Shown here piece after piece: positions 1-10,886 of a stretch of 64,000 nt of DNA. This DNA is from Hydra vulgaris (lineage: Eukaryota > Cnidaria > Hydrozoa > Anthoathecata > Hydridae). The notes beneath the pieces are model-generated. The model saw only the letters and a list, made by a program, of their open reading frames with translations, did not search any database and was not told the DNA's origin. The stretch's first letter is position 1. Each line of letters begins with the position of its first letter. The stretch lies in the NCBI RefSeq assembly GCF_038396675.1, contig NC_088931.1, forward strand, positions 74,309,501 to 74,373,500. Direction: 5' to 3'. Both the position numbers and the translations under genes were made by a program.

Positions 1-55
1 AAACGTTTGCTTTCCTCAGCCCTGTTAAAATTTCTAGCTCAATTCAATGATTTAT

Positions 56-294
56 TTATGAGACTCCTAACCTGATTTTACATGTTTCTATCTTAAAATG
101 TTTAGTAACTTGTTGAGATGTTTTGAGAAACGAATCTTTAATTTTTGAAAATAATAGAAAAATATGTCCATTTCTACAAACTGTATTACACTCTGTATTA
201 GAGTCAATGTCTATTTTTGACAATTCAAAATTAGCAGTTAAATACTTTTTGCATTCACCATAAAACACAAACTTTCTTTTTGGCCTTATGATAG
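56..294 (-). CDS. Unidentified terminal exon
   Basis: An open frame runs on the minus strand from a good splice acceptor (pyrimidine tract then CCAG, plus-strand position about 295) to a stop codon at 56. It encodes about 79 residues, basic and Cys-poor, including KIKDSFLKTSQQ. I do not recognise the family. The style (short basic exon with a Cys-x-x-x-Cys-like stretch, ECNTVC) resembles N-terminal zinc-binding exons of cnidarian transposon proteins, but this is only an impression. No upstream exon was located; it would lie at 300-500, which holds only AT-rich sequence. It could equally be a chance open frame. Confidence 0.3.
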
Positions 295-507
295 CTGGAA
301 AAAATGAGTTTAATTTATGAAAATAAAAAAATAAAATATTTAAATAATGGTGAATATAATGACATTACAGTTGCTAACTACATTAAAACTATTTAGCACA
401 ATTAAATATCTATTTCCAACATCATTATTGTTATTAATAGTACATTCTACCCATCCTTACTGCAAGTGTAATGCATTATTAAAGCTTAAAACAGTTATCT
501 TATTGGA

Positions 508-823
508 GTATAGTGTTAAGGTGCCTGAGTATGTTTTTTTTTCAATGAAATTTGGCAGATAGTAAGAAAAAAGGTTTTTAAAGTTGAGAGAACATATTAG
601 AAAAAAGAACCAGCATTCCTTCAATATACACTTGATGTCCGAAAGTCAAGCAAATTTTTACCTAATTGCAGTATAGTATTAAGGTGCCTGAGTATGCTTT
701 TTTTTCAATGAAATTTGGCAGGTAGTAAGTAAAAAGGTTTTTAAAGTTGAGAGAACATATTAGAAAAAAGAACCAGCATTCCTTCAATATACACTTGATG
801 TCCGAAAGTCAAGCAAATTTTTA
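508..823. repeat. Two-copy tandem repeat, 163-bp period
   Basis: A 153-bp segment at 508-660 recurs at 671-823 with only a few substitutions. Both copies share the stretch containing GGTGCCTGAGTATG and end in AAGCAAATTTTTA. A 10-bp linker separates them. No coding potential is evident. The high identity suggests a recent duplication. Confidence 0.85.
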
Positions 824-824
824 A

Positions 825-1148
825 TACATACAACCCGTAGATGTTGTTCGAAAGTTTTTTCCATATTTTGTTGACAAAAAGTAAAAATTAAAATGCAGGA
901 CCTTAATTATTTTTTTTTATTAATTGATAGACTGCCTGCCCCAACCAAACCCTCAGTCGATGTAGCAACACTCCTATGCGGGTCAGGCTAAAAGATAGTA
1001 GATGTAGCAGCACTCCCTTGCAGGTCAGGCTATTTGTCAGTCGATGTAGCAGCACTCCTTTGCGAGTCAGGCTGTTTGTCAGTCGATGTAGCAGCACTCC
1101 CTTGCAAGTCAGGCTATAAGATAGTCGATGTAGCAACATTCCGCGCAT
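825..1148 (-). mobile_element. Minisatellite-bearing non-autonomous repeat, copy A
   Basis: Unique flanking sequence (AACCCGTAGATGTTGT onward) leads into four to five tandem copies of a 42-bp unit built on AGTCGATGTAGCAGCACTCC (unit starts at 955, 997, 1039, 1081, 1123). The segment ends near CCGCGCAT. A second copy in reverse orientation lies at 17634-17877, with the same left and right borders but fewer units. Shared borders with a variable internal array mark a dispersed element rather than a simple satellite. Because 42 is divisible by three, the array is open on the minus strand as a 14-residue repeat; I treat that frame as an artefact. Confidence 0.7.
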
Positions 1149-1234
1149 GAATAACAGTAAAAATAAAATAAAAATGAAAACATTTTATTAAAAAAATTAA
1201 AAATAAAAACATTATTTATATTGTTAAAAACATT

Positions 1235-1387
1235 CAGAATGTTTTTAAAACATTCTAGTCAATTAAACTTGCGTTTTTGTGGTTTTTTTAAAAAACGATT
1301 TATTTGTAATTAAATTAATGGTTTTTACTTTCGTCCAACACGCAAATGTTGGACGAAAGTCAAAAGTAATTAAAAGTGACGTATGTG
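1235..1387. repeat. Left terminal inverted repeat of outer element
   Basis: Inverted match to 12399-12551. It contains a perfect 14-bp stem (1327-1340 with 1347-1360, 6-base loop) around TTTCGTCCAACA. In the right copy the corresponding hairpin is imperfect. Confidence 0.65.
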
Positions 1388-1447
1388 TTGGCGTAAGAAT
1401 CACTTTTTTCCTTCCGCTCTTCCCAAAGACAACAAACTATAGATCTC

Positions 1448-1462
1448 TATATATATATATAA

Positions 1463-1522
<60 letters not shown>

Positions 1523-1564
1523 GTATGTACATAAATATACATATGTATGTGTATATATATATAT
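1448..1564. repeat. (TA)n microsatellite
   Basis: About 70 bp of pure TA followed by interrupted TA with GTA, CATA and GTATGT variants. Open frames through it are repeat artefacts. Confidence 0.95.
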
Positions 1565-1800
1565 GAATTTGTGGATGTTAAAAGGGCGGAAGTCCAATAA
1601 TGTAAACTTTTGGGAAACTAGAAAAAACAGCACTACTTCCTCAGTAAATTTTTGTTAATGGTTTAACAATTTTTTTTGAAGGGGATAATGTTTTTCATCT
1701 TAAAAGCAAACACATTTTTTTATATTTGTTTTTAAAGAACCTATAAACCAAAAAACACTTCGACTTCAGTCCTTTTAACAAATAATTACCATTTATTTTA

Positions 1801-2940
1801 TTGGGTTGTCCGACAAGTTCTTGCCGTTTTTCTAAATTTGATATAACTTTATTTTTTAACATAAAATATCAACAATTTAATCGGTAATATATTCTCCGTT
1901 GTTTGTGAGGTGGAAATCCGATGGCGCTAAGTCTGGAGAGTATAGAGGATGTGGCAGCACTTCCCAACCAAGCGTTTGAATCGCCTCCTTGGTCATAATG
2001 ACAATGTGGGGACGGGCATTGTCGTGTTGCAGAAGAAAGCCATATTGCCTATCAAGTCGTTTTTGCTGGATGGCGTTGTTTAATCATTGCATCTGTAGAA
2101 CATAAAGTTCCGCATTGACTGTTTGGTTGCGATCAAGCAATTCCCAGTAGATAATGCCTTTCCAGTCCCACCATACACACAACATTGTCTTCCGTGGATG
2201 AAAAGCTTGCTTCGCTCGCGGGGTCGCATGTTGTTTCGGGCTCAACCATTCTTTGCGCTGATTCATGTTGATGTAGAGACACCATTTTTTGTCACCAGTG
2301 ACAATGTGATAAAGAAATCTTTGCTTATGTCCATGAGTTGAGAGATGACGAGCAAGCAAACTGACAGCAATTGTGGATCGCTGATTTTTAGTGTTTTTGC
2401 TCAATACGTGCGGCACCCAAGCTCTGAGTTTTTGAATCTTTCCCAGTAGAGATGTTCTGCTACTGTTGATTTATTGGATCCTATACGCTCTGCCAATTCT
2501 CTGGTTGTTTGACGCGCGTCTTAGTGCAGAAGTTGATTCAAACGCTTTTCATCAAACTCACTTGGTCGCCCGGAACGAGATGCAGCCTTGAGGTCGAAAT
2601 TGCTACTTTTGAACTTCGCAAACCAATATCGAGCAGTTCTTTCAGCTATGGCACCCTTTCCGTATACGGCACAAATCTCTCTAGCGGCTTCCGTGGCTTT
2701 GGAACCTCGGTTAAACGCAAAAAGAAGGTGGTGTCGAAAATGCTCGTTTTTGTCGACTTGACACTCCATTTAAATGCTCTGAAAATTAACAAAAATTAAT
2801 CAAAACAAAAACCAAATAGACTTTCTTGTAGAGCGAAAAATTCTCTTTTGAATAACACAAAACATTATACTAAAAAATTTCCTTTCGATCGCAAATTTTT
2901 TAATTTAAAAAAAACGGCAAGAACTTATCGGACAACCCAA
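1801..2940 (-). mobile_element. mariner element, internally deleted
   Basis: Terminal inverted repeats of about 30 bp (TTGGGTTGTCCGACAAGTTC at the left and its near-perfect complement ending at 2940) are flanked by TA at 1799-1800 and 2941-2942, the expected mariner target duplication. The element is 1,140 bp, shorter than the usual roughly 1.3 kb, because part of the transposase C-terminus is missing. It sits in the left arm of the outer DUF7869-type element, downstream of that element's gene. Confidence 0.92.
1885..2769 (-). pseudogene. mariner transposase, D34D type, broken
   Basis: A cut-and-paste transposase that would bind the terminal repeats. The N-terminal helix-turn-helix region (2769-2523; ERTARYWFAKFKS) reads to an in-frame TAA near 2521 and continues beyond it. 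A frameshift near 2440-2450 leads to the catalytic part: TGDKKW (first Asp), LQHDNARPH (second Asp) and SPDLAPSDFHL, whose last Asp lies 34 residues after the second. There is a further in-frame TGA near 2083. After DFHL the reading jumps to NGEY near the C-terminus, so roughly 60-70 residues normally in between are deleted. Two stops, one frameshift and a deletion make it non-functional. Confidence 0.9.
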
Positions 2941-3923
2941 TATTATGATTTTATTTTTGGGGCTATAGAAAATAATGTCACAAACTGCAATAAATCTTCA
3001 CAAAATGTATATTTATGAATTGTTTATACATTTTAACAAAAATTATAAAGAAAAAAAGGTCAATTACAGAAATTATATCAGCTATGCTTAATCATTGTCC
3101 CCCATCATCTTCTGCTTCTCCATCGTTGCTTTCTGCTGTAGGCTATTGCAGTAGTCAATATGGTCATGTAAGGTATTCTAAATACACTTTCTTAAATCAT
3201 TCCTTACAGCAGATTTTCTTGAAATATTTCTGTTTGGGTAAAAAATCTGTTCTGGCAGGTCACTTTGTTTGAGTATTTTTTCTTATCATAAAAGTGTGTT
3301 TGACAATACCATAGATAATTTCATTGGCTTTACACTGACCTATGTTGTCACAATCGTATTGAAAAATGTGAAATTTGCTTATTGCAAACTGAGTTTGTTG
3401 GTTTTTGGGTTTACCCATTGTTTCGATTGAGGTAACGTTTCTTTTATAGTGAACTGGCCACCAACTTTTAACATCGTAGAATGGAGATAAACGCTCCATA
3501 TCAACCACTTAAACTTTCTTTGATTACTACATTTTAATATAATTTTTTATATTTCTTGAACACTGTATTCTCTGTCATGCCTTCTTAACTCTCTTTTTAT
3601 AATCGAAACGCCACGGTCAAAGGGCGAAAAGCTGTGCCCTCGGATTGGGAAAAATTGATTCTTTTTTAATCCTCTTATTGTCAGTGAGTGCCATAAAAAG
3701 TTCTGAAAAGCAATGCTTTTTATTTTTCCCCTCACAATTATCGGCATAAAAGTTGAGTTCATCACACTCTTAAGGACAGGTAGACAGGCAGTGCAAAAGA
3801 AAAGAGCAAGTTTCATTAGGAGACCTTCTAGCCTTCCCTCGTATTAAAGGTAGAGTGTTGCAACGTTGCTCTTCACATAATAAATAGAAAATAACTTCGG
3901 ATTGGGAATCACTGATTATCCTG

Positions 3924-3996
3924 TTGACGGTTAGTGTAATTTCTATTTATTATGATTATACAATCCATCACAAATAAAAAATACACTAACCGTCAA
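3924..3996. repeat. 15-bp inverted repeat with 43-base loop
   Basis: TTGACGGTTAGTGTA at 3924-3938 is perfectly complementary to TACACTAACCGTCAA at 3982-3996. It lies within the broken DUF7869-like gene between two coding remnants and may be a small foldback insertion. Confidence 0.8.
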
Positions 3997-4216
3997 ATTT
4001 CTTAGGTAAAGTAACTCTTGCACAGGTATTTTAGGCAGTGATATGTTTTGCATATAATATACGGTTATAATCTAGCTATACGGTTATAATCTATAATCTA
4101 GATATAATCTAGCGCCCTGTACATCTTGTTTTATGGCTTGGTAATATTTGCGCGTCTGTTATGTACTGCCAACTCAGTTACTGTCGTTTGCTTAGCAAAT
4201 TCATTAAGGTAAGGTG

Positions 4217-4438
4217 ACTTTATTTTTAGCTTTAACTCTTCGCATATGCAACAGGTGTCTACTTGATGTTGCCCGAAACGTAAATGAAAGTGCTCATTGT
4301 AGTAGTTATAATAGGACTTGTAACTGAACTTTATTTTTAGCTTTAACTCTTCGCATATGCAACAGGTGTCTACTTGATGTTGGCCGAAACGTAAATGAAA
4401 GTGCTCATTGTAGTAGTTATAATAGGACTTGTAACTGA
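4217..4438 (-). repeat. In-frame 111-bp tandem duplication
   Basis: Two 111-bp copies (4217-4327, 4328-4438) differ by about one base (TTGCCCG versus TTGGCCG). 111 bp equals 37 codons, so the DUF7869-like frame stays open and the Cys module with VDTCCICEELK appears twice. Confidence 0.92.
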
Positions 4439-4811
4439 ACTTTACCCTTTCATTTTTTTTTATGAACATTTCATACACTAATTTTACGTTCAAATCTTAA
4501 CTCAAAAAATACCTTTCCTTTTCGCCATAGTGGAAAAGTTTTTTTTTGGAAAGGAGTCATTGTGAGCGTATACCTTAGCAAGTATATCATGACTGGTAAT
4601 GTAACTCGTATGTACCTCTCTCAAGTCTTTAATTGCTTTTATATCCATTTTTAAACCCCTTAAGGCTGTTCTCCATTCAGAATTTTTCGCGCTTAGGCGG
4701 AAATTTACGCGCTATAGTTTGCTCTTGGGCGGAAAACTTCAAGCGGAATTTAATCTCCATTTACCGCGCTGAATTTTGTGTTGTTTTGTTTTTTTATAAA
4801 AATAAAAAAAA

Positions 4812-6230
4812 TTGGTTTTAAATAAAAGAAATCTACTTAAAAAGAAAATAACTTTGTTGCTTATATTCAAAAAGTGTATTTTATTGAGAAATCGCAGGAA
4901 ACATAACATGTGGATGCGTAGAATTTTTATGGAACGTTCACGAAAAGGTCTTTTTAATGTATTAGTAAAAGATTTAAAACTATTTGACAGTGTATACTTC
5001 TTTCAGAGTTTTCGCATGAGTTCACAAACTTTTGAAATATTAGTATCATGGGTTGCTCCATTTACATCTAAATCTTCTCTAAAACGGGCAGTTGCAACTG
5101 CTGAAGAAAGACTATGTATAGCATTAAGATATCTTGTTACTTGCGATGCTCAGATAACAATCGCAATAAGTTTTAGAATGAGCCCCACAACTACAAGAAG
5201 AATTATCATAGAAACATGTAAAGTAATTTGGAATGTTATTTGTAAAAAAAGATATTTGTTAGCACCATCTTCACAAAAAGAATGGCTTGAAATATCTTCT
5301 GAGTTCTACGAAAGTTGGAATTTTCCTCATTGTCTTGGGGCAATAGATGGTAAACATGTAATTATTCAGTCGCCAGCCCGAAGTGGCTCAATGTATTTTA
5401 ACTACAAAAAAACATTTAGCATTGTACTTTTAGCAACGTGTAATACAAAATATGAATTCACTTTGGTTGATATAGGTGGCTCCGGGCGTCAAAGTGACGG
5501 TGGTATTTACAATAATAGCAATGTTGGATCCGCTATTGACAATAATCTGTTAAATTTTCCTGATCCATCATTTATAAGTGATTATTCGAAATCCATAACA
5601 TTTCCCTACACCTTTTTAGCCGATGAGGCATTTGCATTAAGGCCGCATATGATGAGGCCTTATTCAAGAAGAACTAATCTCGATAAAACAAAAGTTGTGT
5701 TTAACTATTATCATAAATATTAGCTTATCAAGAGGAAGAAGAGTAATTGAGAAATCTTTTGGGGTTTTGGCTAGCAGATTCCGAATATTTAGAAGAATGA
5801 TAGTATTAAAAGTTGAAAATATGAAAATTGTTGTAAAAGCAACTGTGGCTCTGCACAACTTTCTCATGAAATGAAAACAGATAATTTCTCATATTGCCCA
5901 AGTCATTATGTTGATCAAGAAACTTCACACGAGAGTATTCCTGGTCAATGGAGAAAAACAAACAAATAATTATGAAGGACTTAAATCAATTCAATGTCAA
6001 GGAGCTCATAATTTTATCAAAAAGCAAAATCTATAAGAAATAATTATAAAGATTACTTTAATTCGGAGGAGGGCTTAGTTTTATGGCAAGATAGAATAGT
6101 TAACATTACATCTAATCCTTTTGATGAAGAATATTATAAAATAGTAAATAATAATATTCAGACACAGTATTCAAGGAATAATAATGAAAATAATTTAAAG
6201 TTGGATATTTTTTATCATAAATATAAATAA
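4812..6230 (+). pseudogene. PIF/Harbinger DDE transposase, broken
   Basis: The first 303 codons (4812-5723) contain an N-terminal helical domain and the start of the DDE core: LGAIDGKHV (Asp 179), TLVDIGGSGRQSDGG (Asp 220) and FLADEAFALRPHMMRPY. The frame stops at 5723 because about 14 bp (TTATCATAAATATT) seem to have been inserted. The next segment in another frame carries RGRRVIEKSFG with the expected catalytic Glu, then RFRIFRR and a VALHNFL motif. The C-terminal tail (5880-6230) shows GQWRK and FNSEEG-like motifs in shifting frames. The start may be one of several in-frame Met codons; MWMRR-type starts near 4905 are equally plausible. The partner DNA-binding protein is the MADF/BESS gene on the opposite strand. 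Confidence 0.88.
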
Positions 6231-6587
6231 ATTTATATAATTTTTATATAAAAAGTTTTGCTTAAAAAGTTATTATTCTTCAAACTCTAAAGTAAATAAA
6301 ACCTCTTCAATTCTTATTCTTGCCAAACCATTTTTCTTTTTTGGAAGCTCTTTTAACCTGCTACACAAACTTCTACAATATAAATCATCAGAATCTGTGT
6401 TAATAGTTTCATTGTCATCTTTATTTAATTGTTTTAAACTTTTAACAAGTAAGGTATCAATAGCATTGACTGCTTTATGTTTTTTTTTATTGCGACTTGA
6501 GCAAGTTTTTGTTTTGAACTGCAAATCGGTGGAACTGCAAATCGGTGGAACTGCAACCGACTTGTTCAGCTAAATTTTTTGTGCATA

Positions 6588-7980
6588 CAGTCATGGACAA
6601 AAGTTTGCGACCACTGCAATTTTTTACAAAAAACACTCAAAATTTAGAAAAACAAGTAGTAAATTATAAATCAGTACATATATTTCGAATGTTTATTCAC
6701 ACTATACAGTTTAAACAGCATGTCTATTCATATTTTAGTATTTACAATGAAATTATTTATTTTTGAGCATATTTTCAATTCGTCCTAGCATCGATTCACA
6801 CAGTTTCTTGCAATAGTCCGGCGTAATCTCCTGCACCCACACGCGTTTTATCAAGTTGATGAGGTCATCTTCAGAACTTGGGCTATGTGCAAATCTTCTG
6901 CTTCATTACAGCCCAAACATTCTCAATAATATTGAGATCTGGACTGTTGCCTGGCCAAGGTTCCAGTAGCGGGATGTTTTCAGAACGCATCCAGTCCTTA
7001 ACAGCCTTGGTACCATGACAAGGTGCGCCATCATGCTGGAAATGAGTGATGCCATGCATTGGTACAAATGGTGGCAGCTTATCCATCAGTATACTCAAGT
7101 AAACAGCACCATTGACCGTTGTATTCTTAGGCATAATCCAAATGTCGGCACGACCGCTACCAGAGACTGCTCCCCAAACCATAACTTTTGGAGCCTGTTT
7201 GACTGTTGGTATAACGTACTTTGGAATATGCCTCTGATTTGGTGGGCGTCTGACATGTCTACAAAATGAGTAGAATTGCGTGAATGTTGTCTCATCTAAA
7301 AACATTACTTGTTTCCACTGGGCTGGTGTCCCCTACCTGTACTTCTGACAAACCGCTATGCGATCGCGAATATTCTTTGGTGAAAGCTTCGGCTTCCGTG
7401 CTGGTCGGTAAGATTTCAAACCTGCATCAAATAATCGTCTGCGTATTGTCCAACTGTTTGGTTTCTTGGATGGTGATCCCGGCAGTTTGCCTCTAGTGGC
7501 ACTTGAGGATGCTCTTGGTGATTTTTTTGCTGCCTTTATTATAGCATTATCCATACGGTTGCTTGTAACCTTCGGGCGCCCAGCGCGTGAACGGGATTTA
7601 AAACTTTTCAGCTCTTGATTTCTCTTTACAGTAGCTACAATAGTGGAATGTGAAATAACGAGCTTTTTGGCTATCTGTCTTATAGAAATGTTCTCTTTGT
7701 ACAAAATAACGACCTGAGCTCGCTTTTCAGATGTCAGTTCTTTACCGCGTACCATTTTAACTAATACTGCTTCAAATAAGGTCTCCGTAATATAAAATGT
7801 TCCAAAATATTTCAGTTATATCTGAAAATAAACATGTAAACATCATTTTAGACTCTAACTGACAATTAGCACAAATTGGTACAAAATTGTAGCACTAAAA
7901 TAGCTCAAAAGCAATTCAGAGTTAAATACATTTAAAAATATGCGAAAATCGCAGTGGTCGCAAACTTTTGTCCATGACTC
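6588..7980 (-). mobile_element. Tc1-like element
   Basis: Inverted ends built on GTCATGGACAAAAGTTTGCG (left from 6588, right to 7980) extend at least 30 bp with one mismatch at the outermost base. TA dinucleotides flank both sides (6586-6587, 7981-7982). It is inserted in the MADF/BESS gene of the Harbinger element: coding sequence matching that gene continues on both sides. Confidence 0.95.
6753..7755 (-). pseudogene. Tc1-like transposase, one stop and one frameshift
   Basis: The N-terminal bipartite helix-turn-helix region starts MVRGKELTSEKRAQVV (7755). The frame then meets a single in-frame TAG at 7333-7335 and continues without a shift into the catalytic domain: MFLDETTF (first Asp), FQHDGAPCH (second Asp), PGNSPDLNIIENVW (Glu). 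By my count 35 residues separate the second Asp and the Glu, as in DD35E families rather than the usual 34. A frameshift near 6890 moves the C-terminus (SSEDDLINLIKRVW...MLKNK) into another frame ending at 6753. The restored length of about 330 residues is normal for the superfamily. Few lesions suggest it was active fairly recently. Confidence 0.92.
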
Positions 7981-8721
7981 TATAGTTGGTTCAATTTGAA
8001 ACTCTATATTGACGTTTTCTTTAACTATTGAATCTAAGTTCGAATCTGTGTCTTGAGGACAGACTATCTGTCAAGAATTGTAGTTGTTTAAAATATTTGC
8101 ATGTTGGCAGTATAGATGCTGCTGCCCCTGACCGTGTTGCTTTCTCTCGTCTGTCATTGCATCGTTTAAAATTTTCTCGTAAACCTTTCCATAGCTTTTT
8201 TAGGGATTCAACTATAAGTTAATTAGGACAGAGTGAGTTTTAATAACAAAAAATCAAGTATAACAAAAAAACTTAAAAAAAGCACTACTTAGAGTGCCAT
8301 GATATATTAAAATAAGTATAATCAGTTACTATTAATTGATTAGAATTATAAATTAGATCTATAAACATAAATCAGCCCGAAACTAAAACTTTTTTCTATA
8401 GTTTCCCTTTGAACGCAAGAAATTTATTAACCTGTATAAGCACCACCAAGACTTTCATTAATCATTTCCCAATCATTTTTTCTTTTATCATAATCTTTAT
8501 GGGAAGATAATGCAGTATTTCATTAACAGGAGTATTTTTTAACATACTCAATAAACTCTTCATTATCGATTTCGTCTATATCGTTGGAGTTAATTTTTCT
8601 TTTTAGTCCCTTTTTGCATAACTTTTTATTATCGAACTAAACTAATGATTCTAGAAGCATTCTATGACCTAACATCCACAAAAAAAAAATGTTAAGGTCA
8701 ATTAATTGCTAAATAATTAAT

Positions 8722-10886
8722 TGTATCATATATGAGACATTATGCATTAGTGGAACTTGATGAAAAAATTATTAACTAATGTTTGTTGCTATTCAGAGAG
8801 TTTATCTTGGAACATGGGGAATGGCAATTTTTGGACCAACATGTTGTGTGATGTCAGCAAGAGATGGGCGACCTGCTTTTCGTTTACGCGACACCTGGTA
8901 ATTAGACAACGAATCTGCTACCGCCAATTTGAATTTGACAAGTGGAGTTGACGGATTACGCTTTTGCCAAAAAATCCTGGCATTGATTAAGGACATATCA
9001 ATCAAGTGGAAAAAGATCCGGTGATACCACTTTTTTGACCGAATCTTGTTCCTGTAATAGCCAAGCAGAGAATCAAGCAAGTCGACTCTCCCCATGTGCT
9101 TGTTGTAGATAGTGACTACTCCCGGACAGGAAATGTTGATATGGCACGTATCTTTTCTTGAAAATCTTCTAACCTCAATTGAAGGTTCACTTCCAATAAA
9201 ATTGGACACCAAAGTTACAACTTTGCTGTCAAACCAGGAAACTACCGATACATCAAATCCGTCAACCTTGGCAACATGTTCGGTAAATGCTCCGCGACTT
9301 CTTTGCTTCATTTCCTTATCTGATAAGACTGGGCAATTTCCAACACGGTTCCTACGTGCAATTTCAACCATTTGAATTCCCCTCTTAAACATATAAACAT
9401 TTAAACCAATGCTATTAAACCAATTGTCAACATACAATTTACGATTAACGCCATCGGGCAGGATTCGGGCAAGACGCATGACAACGTTACTACTTGCCTC
9501 AAGGTCTGGTTCATTCTCAAGGCAAATGTTGTCACTACCTCCACAGTAAACATCAAAATTATAGCCAGAGACACCACTCAGAACAAAAACTTTAAACCCC
9601 CATTTGTGCGGTTTTTCAGGGCTGTATGGTTTGATTAAATGTCTCCCTTTGAACAGAATAATCTGCTCATCAACCGCAAATTTTTCTTCAAAAGGAATAC
9701 TGTTCAGCTGTTCATTTATTTTGTTTATGAGAGGGCGTATCTTGAGAAGCTTATCGTCTTTGTCAGCAGAGTTGTTGTCAGCAAAATGAACAATGCTTTG
9801 TAATTTTCCAAAGCGGTTAACGGGCATAATATTAGTTACATGAGCAATTCCAATGGAAGACGACCAATAATCTCTTGTGCTTGGGAATTTGACAATGGAC
9901 ATATACAAAACACATGCAACAAAACTAACTATGTCTTCCTCCTCTTTTACAGCAAATGGGTTTTCAGGATTGGTTTGCATGGAGTACAATGTTGTCTGAT
10001 AGGCAATATCTTGAAAAAGCTCTTTATGAAAAATTTGATAAAAGTACGACAGTTCTGAACCAAGATAATCCAATAACTCGTCTATTTTTAGTTGGTAGTT
10101 ACCTTAAAATTTGTGGTCTTTTTGCAATTGGTTTGTTGGTAGCTTGCACCACTGCTGCACCGTGTTTTTTTGCTCTTCCTAATATTGAAAGTGACTGATT
10201 GTAATTGCTGTCAGCATTCTCATCACTGCTATTAACTTCCTCACTGGACGAAGAAGGTAGTGGCAAAAATAGTTCGCGATCAGTTATATCTTTTTCTTCA
10301 TTGCCGGAATCTCCGCCTGAAGAGCAGATATCTGTGTCGTCATCAACAAACTTGATCAAGACAGGTGCCTGTATCCTGAGGATACCAGAAGGCTTTCTGC
10401 CATAGAAAGAAGTTGACTTGATTGCTAAAGATTAGAAGAAATAATAAAAACGTTTTATAACAAAAGATATAACAATAAATCAAAAATATAAAATTAAAAT
10501 TTTTTTCTTTAGATGCATGATGTATCATTTATGATGCACTTACAAAAAGAGTTGTTCAGGAATGAAAGTTTAAGAAAATAGGTAAATAAATACAAAAGAG
10601 GACTACCAATATGCATTAAAAACTTTGGGAATTTTTGTGGGTTTATGATTGAAAGGAATCTTTCCCAACAAAATGATGTACCTACAATAATTAGTTGATT
10701 TGTTGCCGGTTGCCATTTTGATAATATAAGAAATAAAATTGAAAGTAAGATTCCCAATAACATTTCAAGTACGGTGGCCGCACTCACTTAAATATTGCAT
10801 GCTTTAAATAAACTTAATTCCCATTTAAAATCTCTGTGCGTTCAACCAGAGATATTCAATTTATAAATTGTATTATATATGATACA
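8722..10886 (-). mobile_element. piggyBac-like element 1
   Basis: The transposase gene is bracketed by TGTATCATATAT at 8722 and its complement ending at 10886, a candidate pair of short inverted ends. Coding sequence of the host MADF gene lies on both outer sides, which supports insertion between these points. TTAA occurs one base outside the left end (8717-8720) but not at the right, so the exact ends and target duplication are unproven. Confidence 0.6.
8802..10425 (-). CDS. piggyBac-like transposase 1, largely intact
   Basis: A 423-codon open frame (10073-8802) covers the whole catalytic domain: FAVDEQIILFKGRH (first Asp), LYVDNWFNSIGL (second Asp), YNKHMGRVDLLDSLLGYYR (third Asp), then KKWYHRIFFHLID. 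It ends in RKRKAGRPSLADIT and lacks the C-terminal Cys-rich domain seen in many piggyBac proteins. Upstream, an acidic N-terminal part (TDICSSGGDSGNEEKD; about 10425-10099) begins after a good acceptor (ATCTTTAG) and joins with a one-base frame change near 10095, so either a frameshift or a misjudged junction is present. A short first exon near 10720-10690 (MATGNKSTNYC) is possible but unproven. The cleanest transposase core inside the nested block. Confidence 0.85.

Larger units (their letters stand above)
3090..4662 (-). pseudogene. DUF7869-like transposon protein, C-terminal part
   Basis: Reading minus from the Harbinger boundary: an HYGEKERYFLS...DLNVKL segment with an in-frame stop; a zinc-binding-like module with VDTCCICEELK (4131-4493); a segment with FYADNCEGKNK, then NQFFPIRGHSFSPFDRG (3547-3830, with a frame change between them); and a C-terminal part with DVKSWWPVHYK (3508-3260), trailing off near 3090. 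The order Cys module, D-N-C-x-G-x-N, RGHSF-x-x-x-DR, WWP-x-x-Y is what I recall for DUF7869 transposon proteins. The N-terminal part of the same gene resumes at 11521, beyond the Harbinger insertion. Several frameshifts and stops, so inactive. The catalytic chemistry of the family is not something I can assign from sequence. Confidence 0.62.

Noticed and set aside
903-1148. Minus-strand frame coding a 14-residue repeat (LLHRLTNSLTRKGV)
   Set aside because: It only reads through the 42-bp minisatellite; 42 is a multiple of three, so the frame stays open by chance.
3015-3272. Plus-strand 85-codon frame
   Set aside because: It overlaps the minus-strand DUF7869-like C-terminus, which has recognisable motifs; the plus frame has none.
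7015-7496. Plus-strand open frames across the Tc1-like transposase
   Set aside because: Complementary-strand shadows of the minus-strand transposase.
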